Source: Raphanus sativus (taxonomy: Eukaryota > Streptophyta > Magnoliopsida > Brassicales > Brassicaceae). From it: a stretch of 64,000 bases of DNA. The DNA is taken from NCBI RefSeq assembly GCF_000801105.2, contig NC_079515.1, forward strand, positions 23,149,407-23,213,406. The letters are read 5' to 3'. Below, one piece after another: positions 58,660 to 64,000 of this stretch (positions are counted from its first letter, which is position 1; each line of letters starts with the position of its first letter). The position numbers were made by a program, and so were the translations under genes. The notes beneath the pieces are model-generated. The model searched no databases, was not told the origin of the DNA, and saw nothing but the letters and a program-made list of their open reading frames with translations.

Positions 58660-61600
58660 ATGTCTGGAGAAATTGTGAAATCCGCAGGTAGCGAAAGTAA
58701 CAGTGTTTTGTCACCTTATTATCTCCATCCATCTGACAACCCCGGAGTATTCATCTCGTCTGTCCAGTTGACAGGAGAGAACTATGGAGAGTGGTCGTCG
58801 GAGTTGGAGAACGCGCTTCGTGCGAAGCGAAAGATCGGCTTCATTGACGGCTCCCTGAAGATGCCGAGTGAGTCAGATCAGCCAGTAGAAGCAGAGAAGT
58901 GGAGGACGGTGAACTCTATGATCGTAGGATGGGTGAGGGCGTCTCTATCACCGGCGATCAGGTCTACCGTAACTTTCACGCCAGACGCAAACAAGTTGTG
59001 GTGCGATCTGAAGAGGAGGTTCTCTGTTGGAAACGCGGTGCGTGTACATCAGTTAAGGGCAGAGTTAGCGGCGTGCAAGCAAGATGGGTCCAGTGTTATG
59101 GACTACTTCGGTCGTTTGGTGCTCAAATGGGAAGAACTTCTCAACTACAAACCGGTTCCTAAGTGCTCTTGTGGTGCTTCAGAGAAGTTCATGGCGGAGT
59201 ACGAGGAAGAGAAAGTTCACACCTTTCTGATGGGACTAGACGATGCACGTTTTGGTAATGTATGTACTAACATCATCGGCATGGAGCCCTTACCTGATCT
59301 CAACTCAGTGTACCAGAGGGTAGTGAGAGAAGAAAGGCGTCTGCTAACAACCAGAACCGAAGTAAAACAGGATGCAGTCGGGTTTCTAGCTAAAACTGAT
59401 GGAAGTCCGAGTGATGTTGCTTCGATGAGTAACCTGATGGCGTCTGCTACACGTAATCGTGGAAGCTCGCTTGTGTGTAGTCATTGCAGCAGACCTGGTC
59501 ATGAGAAGAAGGACTGCTGGCAAATTGTTGGCTTCCCCGAGTGGTGGACAGAGCGTAATCAGAACGGTGACAGAGGAGGTGGACGCAGCAGAGGAAGAGG
59601 ACGAGGCCGCAGTCAGACGAGAGCTAATGCAGCTCAAGCAGCGACCGGTGGAGCTCCAGGATTTACCAGTGAGCAATGGGCCTCTCTAGCTGCTTTACTT
59701 GAGCAGCAAAAGGCAAATCCGATTCCTGATAAGTTAAATGGTAAGCAACAGACCGGTGAGGTGATCCTTGACACCGGAGCATCTCATCACATGACCGGTG
59801 ATCTAGCTCTACTTACCGATACTGTCGATATCATTAACTGTCCTGTAAGCTTCGCAGATGGTAGTCAAGTTCTCGCATCTAAGAGTGGTTCTCTTAGATT
59901 GTCAGACAAGATTACTCTGTTGCATGTTATGTTTGTGCCTAATCTAAATTGCACTCTCTTGTCTGTCGCCAAGCTACTGAAACAGACCGGTTGTCTAGCT
60001 GTTTTTACTGACACTCTATGCATGTTGCAGGACCGTTTTACGAGGACCCTGATTGGAGCAGGTGAAGAAAGGGATGGCGTTTATGTTTATCGGGATGTTA
60101 CTATGGCACGAGGCTACAGAATCAAAGCCGCTGAGGACAAGACATTGTGGCATCGGAGATTAGGACATCCTGCTTTTGGTGTTTTAGGAAGTTTACCATT
60201 TGTTTCTGGTGTTTTAGACAATAAGGATAAGTTTGGTGGTTGTGATATCTGTTTCAAATCAAAACAAACTCGAGGGGTGTTTTCTGAGAGTATTAATAAA
60301 GCTTCAATTCCATTTGAATTAATACATGTAGATTTGTGGGGACCTTATCGGAAACAAGCTTCCTGCGGTGCCGTGTACTTTCTTACGATTGTAGATGACT
60401 TCTCACGAGCTGTATGGATACATCTGCTGCTTGAGAAAAGTGAAGTCAAGACAGTGTTGCCAAATTTCTGCAAACTGGTTCAGCGACAGTTTGGTCACTC
60501 AGTGCAGAAGGTGAGGAGTGACAATGGCACTGAGTTTGTCTGTCTATCTAAATACTTCGAAGACAGTGGCATCATTCATCAAACGTCATGCGTAGCTACC
60601 CCACAGCAGAATGGCCGAGTCGAGAGAAAGCATCGGCATATTCTCAACGTGGCTAGATCGTTGCTGTTCCAAGCGGACCTTCCTACCAAGTTCTGGGGCG
60701 AAAGTGTGCTTGTTGCGGCTCATGTTATCAACAGAACACCTTCCAGCTTGCTGCACGGGAAGACACCTTATGAATGCTTGTATGGCAAGGCTCCTAACTA
60801 CGAAGACATCAAGGTGTTTGGTTGCTTGAGTTTCGCGCACAAGAAGTCTCGTGACAAGGATAAATTCAAGGAGAGAAGCCGGAGATGCATTATGGTGGGC
60901 TATCCATATGGTAAGCGAGGGTGGAAACTCTACGATCTCGAAAGCCACGAGTTCTTCGTATCACGGGATGTTGTTTTCAGAGAAGATACTTTCCCATATC
61001 GTGACAGTATAAAGAAGTCAGGCGTCGGTGAAGTCGTGCCGATTGCTCGCGACACAGGCGTGTTTCTTGAAGATTCAACACATGTGGACTCCAGGGGGAG
61101 TGTAGTTACAGTTGTGACAGAGACGGTAACACCAAGTGTAGTAGCGACTGATGGAGTTGAAGCGACTGAAATAGTCACAGACACAGAGTCAGTGCAGTCT
61201 AAACCTGATGGGAAACAGGCTACTGAGGAACAGATGTTGGGAAGAGGGCATCGAGTGTCTCAACCCTCTGTCAGACTCAAAGACTACGTGACATACAACT
61301 CACAATGTCTCATCGATAAACATAACGCCACTCCAATCTCACCTGCAACTCCTCCATCAAAGTCCTCCAAGACGGTCTCAGGTAACACGTCCTCCTATCC
61401 TCTATCAGCATATGTTACTGACGCCGTATTTTCCAGGAAACATCAAGTGTTTCTCGCAGTCATAACAGAAGGAACAGAACCAAAGAACTTCAAAGAGGCT
61501 ATGTTGGATCCCAAATTCAGAGATGCAATGTCAGTAGAGGTGCATGCGCTTGAAGAACAGGAAACATGGGATGTTACTGAACTTCCTAGAGGAAAGAAAG

Positions 61601-63012
61601 CACTGGCATGTATGTGGATCTATAAGTACAAATACAATGCCGATGGCACTGTGGAAAGACCAAAGGCTCGGCTGGTAGTCTGTGGGAACAGACAAGTGGA
61701 GGGTGAAGACTATGACGAGACTTTTGCTCCCGTAGCCAAGCTAACTACAGTGCGAACTCTCTTGGAAGTAGCGGTTGCTAGGAACTGGGAAGTACACCAG
61801 ATGGACGTGCACAATGCATTCCTCCATGGCGACTTGAAGGAAGAAGTATACATGCAAATGCCTCCTGGATTTCAGGCTAAAGCGCCTGGCAAAGTATGCA
61901 GACTGAAACGATCTCTTTACGGGTTGAAACAGGCACCAAGATGTTGGTTTGCAAAACTCACATCAGCTTTGAAGAAGTTTGGGTTCAAGCAATCTTATTC
62001 TGACTACTCATTGTTCACATACATTAAGGGAGACAGAGCATTGCGTGTACTGATATATGTCGACGATTTGATCCTAACTGGTAACGATGCTGTGATGATG
62101 AGTAAATTCAAAGTATACTTGAATGAGTGCTTCAAAATGAAGGACTTGGGAAGAGCCAAGTACTTCTTGGGTATCGAAATTGCAAGGGGGCCAGAAGGGA
62201 TGTTCTTGTCTCAGAGAAAATATGCATTAGACATTATAAAGGAGGCGGGATTGCTTGGGTGTAAGCCAGTCTCGACACCTATGGAACAGAATCACAAGCT
62301 TCTGTCAGATGCTGGACCGTACTATAACAATCCTGCGCGGTTCAGGAGATTTGTTGGGAAGCTAGTTTATCTCTCTATCACGAGGCCTGAGTTAAGTTAT
62401 GCAATTCATGTACTCTCTCAGGTCATGCATAAACCAAGAGAAGCGCACTGGGACGCAGTAGTGAGAGTCATGCGGTATTTAAAGGGATGTCCGGGACAAG
62501 GGATCATGCTTAATGCTGTGAGTGATCTTCGTCTTCGTATATTTTGTGATGCAGACTGGGCAGCATGCCCCAATACGAGACGTTCCTTGTCATCATTTAT
62601 CACTCTACTCGGGAACTCTCCTATCTCTTGGAAGACCAAGAAGCAGGACACTGTGTCCCATTCGTCGGCTGAAGCCGAGTATAGATCCATGGCAGCCGCG
62701 TTACGAGAACTGAAGTGGCTAAAGCGACTCTTGTGTGATATGGGGGTTCAACACACGGCGCCTATGGAGATGTTCTGTGATAGCAAATCGGCATTATATA
62801 TTGCGAATAACCCTGTGTTTCACGAGAGAACGAAACACATTGAGTCTGATTGTCATAGTGTTCGAGATGCTATTCAGGATCGAATAATCGTTACAAGACA
62901 TGTGCGTACAACGGAGCAACTAGCAGATATAATGACCAAAGCTTTGGGAGCTCCTGCCTTCAACTACTTACTGTCCAAGTTAGGTGTTCGTAACCTACAT
63001 TCACCTACTTGA
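58660..63012 (+). CDS. Copia gag-pol polyprotein, 1450 codons, uninterrupted
   Basis: ATG 58660 (MSGEIVKSAGSE) is chosen over an earlier in-frame TTG. Gag (retrotran_gag_3 type) starts SPYYLHPSDNPGVFISSVQL. The CCHC knuckle CSHCSRPGHEKKDC is near residue 272, preceded by little and followed by an RGRGRGR basic patch. The protease motif ILDTGASHHMTGD is near 370. Pre-integrase LWHRRLGHP, integrase HVDLWGPY (about 555), DDFSRAVWIH, SDNGTEF and QQNGRVERKHR follow. RT has YVDDLILTGND near 1132; RNase H has FCDADWAACPNTRRS near 1296 and SSAEAEYRSMAA. It ends with HSPT just before the polypurine tract. No frame break is seen. It would supply all enzymes for retrotransposition in virus-like particles. 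Confidence 0.95.
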   Translation: MSGEIVKSAGSESNSVLSPYYLHPSDNPGVFISSVQLTGENYGEWSSELENALRAKRKIGFIDGSLKMPSESDQPVEAEKWRTVNSMIVGWVRASLSPAIRSTVTFTPDANKLWCDLKRRFSVGNAVRVHQLRAELAACKQDGSSVMDYFGRLVLKWEELLNYKPVPKCSCGASEKFMAEYEEEKVHTFLMGLDDARFGNVCTNIIGMEPLPDLNSVYQRVVREERRLLTTRTEVKQDAVGFLAKTDGSPSDVASMSNLMASATRNRGSSLVCSHCSRPGHEKKDCWQIVGFPEWWTERNQNGDRGGGRSRGRGRGRSQTRANAAQAATGGAPGFTSEQWASLAALLEQQKANPIPDKLNGKQQTGEVILDTGASHHMTGDLALLTDTVDIINCPVSFADGSQVLASKSGSLRLSDKITLLHVMFVPNLNCTLLSVAKLLKQTGCLAVFTDTLCMLQDRFTRTLIGAGEERDGVYVYRDVTMARGYRIKAAEDKTLWHRRLGHPAFGVLGSLPFVSGVLDNKDKFGGCDICFKSKQTRGVFSESINKASIPFELIHVDLWGPYRKQASCGAVYFLTIVDDFSRAVWIHLLLEKSEVKTVLPNFCKLVQRQFGHSVQKVRSDNGTEFVCLSKYFEDSGIIHQTSCVATPQQNGRVERKHRHILNVARSLLFQADLPTKFWGESVLVAAHVINRTPSSLLHGKTPYECLYGKAPNYEDIKVFGCLSFAHKKSRDKDKFKERSRRCIMVGYPYGKRGWKLYDLESHEFFVSRDVVFREDTFPYRDSIKKSGVGEVVPIARDTGVFLEDSTHVDSRGSVVTVVTETVTPSVVATDGVEATEIVTDTESVQSKPDGKQATEEQMLGRGHRVSQPSVRLKDYVTYNSQCLIDKHNATPISPATPPSKSSKTVSGNTSSYPLSAYVTDAVFSRKHQVFLAVITEGTEPKNFKEAMLDPKFRDAMSVEVHALEEQETWDVTELPRGKKALACMWIYKYKYNADGTVERPKARLVVCGNRQVEGEDYDETFAPVAKLTTVRTLLEVAVARNWEVHQMDVHNAFLHGDLKEEVYMQMPPGFQAKAPGKVCRLKRSLYGLKQAPRCWFAKLTSALKKFGFKQSYSDYSLFTYIKGDRALRVLIYVDDLILTGNDAVMMSKFKVYLNECFKMKDLGRAKYFLGIEIARGPEGMFLSQRKYALDIIKEAGLLGCKPVSTPMEQNHKLLSDAGPYYNNPARFRRFVGKLVYLSITRPELSYAIHVLSQVMHKPREAHWDAVVRVMRYLKGCPGQGIMLNAVSDLRLRIFCDADWAACPNTRRSLSSFITLLGNSPISWKTKKQDTVSHSSAEAEYRSMAAALRELKWLKRLLCDMGVQHTAPMEMFCDSKSALYIANNPVFHERTKHIESDCHSVRDAIQDRIIVTRHVRTTEQLADIMTKALGAPAFNYLLSKLGVRNLHSPT

Positions 63013-63019
63013 GGGGGAG

Positions 63020-63211
63020 TGTTAGCGTACGATACTTGAGGAGCACGCTTCGCTGGAGATATACATGAGTTGTTACAGAATATGTGTAGAATATAATTTA
63101 GATACTGATAAGTGAAGATCTATTGTTGAGATCTCTTTGTGATGTATATAAGCTTGTCGTACGCTGTGAATAACATCAACACATTCTCATCTCTCTCTTC
63201 CTTAGTTTACA
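63020..63211 (+). repeat. 3' LTR, intact Copia
   Basis: Identical to the 5' LTR, followed by the target duplication CTTTT. Confidence 0.95.
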
Positions 63212-63216
63212 CTTTT

Positions 63217-64000
63217 CAAAGTTCAACTTCTTTTTTTTTTGGTCTAATAAAAGTCCAACTTCTCCATTTGTTCATCTCATGTTTTACTTAAAAGTACCAT
63301 AGCTAAACCATAAGTTGAAAGGAAAGTCAAACTCTTTGAACAATACCTCAACCTCATTATCCAATCGCAATCAACTTTTTGGGCTTCAACTGCAGTAGTC
63401 TGATTCGTACGTAGTTCTTGCATTCACCGAACATAATAAAATCTCAGTCTACCACTAATCCTAAAAGTAAAGATAAGTATCCAATACTATGTTCCCTCTT
63501 TTTGCAGGTTCATGTTTAACAAAAGAGAACAACTTGGTTAAATACGTTAAGCTACTTTTAACATCACTCTCTGCAAGTCAAACGGAGAACCAACTACCAT
63601 GAAGACAAACGTGGTGTAATAACCAATCATGATGAAACAAAATCAATCATTCTAATACCACTTAACAAATCTTACCACTTTTCAAATCAGACTAGATTCA
63701 ATCAAGGCGATAAGCACATATAGTCAGAGAGAATTTGCAAGCGCATCCTCAAGGAAATGAATCAATATCATGGGAACACATCAAGTATATGATCTGAAAC
63801 ATTGTCTTCGTCCTGGGAGACGTTGCCAATGGGAAGAACACAAAGTAGTTGAACACGAGATCGGCTATTAAATTAAGGGTTTATGACCTGATGGGTAAAG
63901 AAGCTTGAGAATCTGGGGAATGAAAAATCATTGATTTCTTTTGTTAAAGGGTTTATGAAAAATCAATGATGTTATAGTGGATGAAGGAATCTCAGAGGTA
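63217..64000. other. Flank right of the intact Copia
   Basis: No recognised gene in 784 bp; moderate AT content, short poly-T run at 63231-63240. It may be promoter or intron of a gene beyond the window. Confidence 0.35.

Larger units (their letters stand above)
58410..63211 (+). mobile_element. Intact-looking Ty1/Copia retrotransposon
   Basis: 4.8 kb with identical 192-bp LTRs (58410-58601, 63020-63211), target duplication CTTTT (58405-58409, 63212-63216), primer site TGGTATCAGAGCC at 58602, polypurine tract GAGGGGGAG at 63011-63019 and one full gag-pol frame. LTR identity means insertion within the time needed for less than one substitution per LTR pair. All features needed for autonomy are visible. 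Confidence 0.96.

Noticed and set aside
59386..62690. Minus-strand ORFs within the intact Copia
   Set aside because: They are antisense shadows of the gag-pol frame.

Overview
The window is plant nuclear DNA from a Brassicaceae species, probably Brassica or a close relative. Evidence: GT-AG introns throughout, AT-rich spacers, Copia elements primed by initiator tRNA-Met, Helitrons ending in a hairpin plus CTAG, tRNA-derived SINEs, and a gene order that I recall from the At1g10585 to At1g10640 stretch of Arabidopsis chromosome 1. No search was run, so all family and synteny calls come from reading the sequence.

Layout. 1-5522: a GH3-type acyl-amido synthetase gene (minus) split in its third exon by a very young 4.76-kb Copia element (LTRs differ at 1 of 266 bases, TSD GTCCG). 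6275-8040: a Copia 5' LTR remnant, a Stowaway-like MITE and two SINE insertions. 8187-12951: a tandem pair of small bHLH genes (minus), the first intact, the second frameshifted. 13247-14835: a SINE and a Helitron. 17638-24320: three intact conserved genes: an OB-fold protein (minus), an eight-exon bHLH90-like factor (plus) and a six-exon polygalacturonase (minus). 24505-32915: gene-free DNA with a Helitron, a SINE with a 17-bp TSD and Helitron-related repeats. 32921-36763: a gag-only Sirevirus-like Copia derivative with no pol. 39470-46965: gene wreckage: a tRNA nucleotidyltransferase copy lacking its catalytic middle, an SNF2 helicase pseudogene, an unidentified three-exon fragment, and a LINE remnant holding a solo LTR. 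47194-53095: a degenerate Copia with paired LTRs, a Copia RNase H scrap, and a LINE endonuclease fragment cut by an inverted solo LTR of a related family. 55319-57654: an intact TIR-PP2 (phloem lectin) fusion gene, minus, with a SINE in intron 1. 58410-63211: an apparently intact Copia with identical LTRs and one 1450-codon gag-pol ORF.

No operon-like or clearly new system is present. The strongest points are the fresh disruption of GH3, the gag-only Sirevirus derivative, the TIR-PP2 fusion, the decaying bHLH duplicate, and the intact, possibly still mobile Copia. The intact host genes suggest roles in transcription (bHLH), nucleic-acid binding (OB-fold), cell-wall pectin degradation (polygalacturonase) and immunity or phloem defence (TIR-PP2); the GH3 gene would have conjugated amino acids to acyl acids such as hormones.
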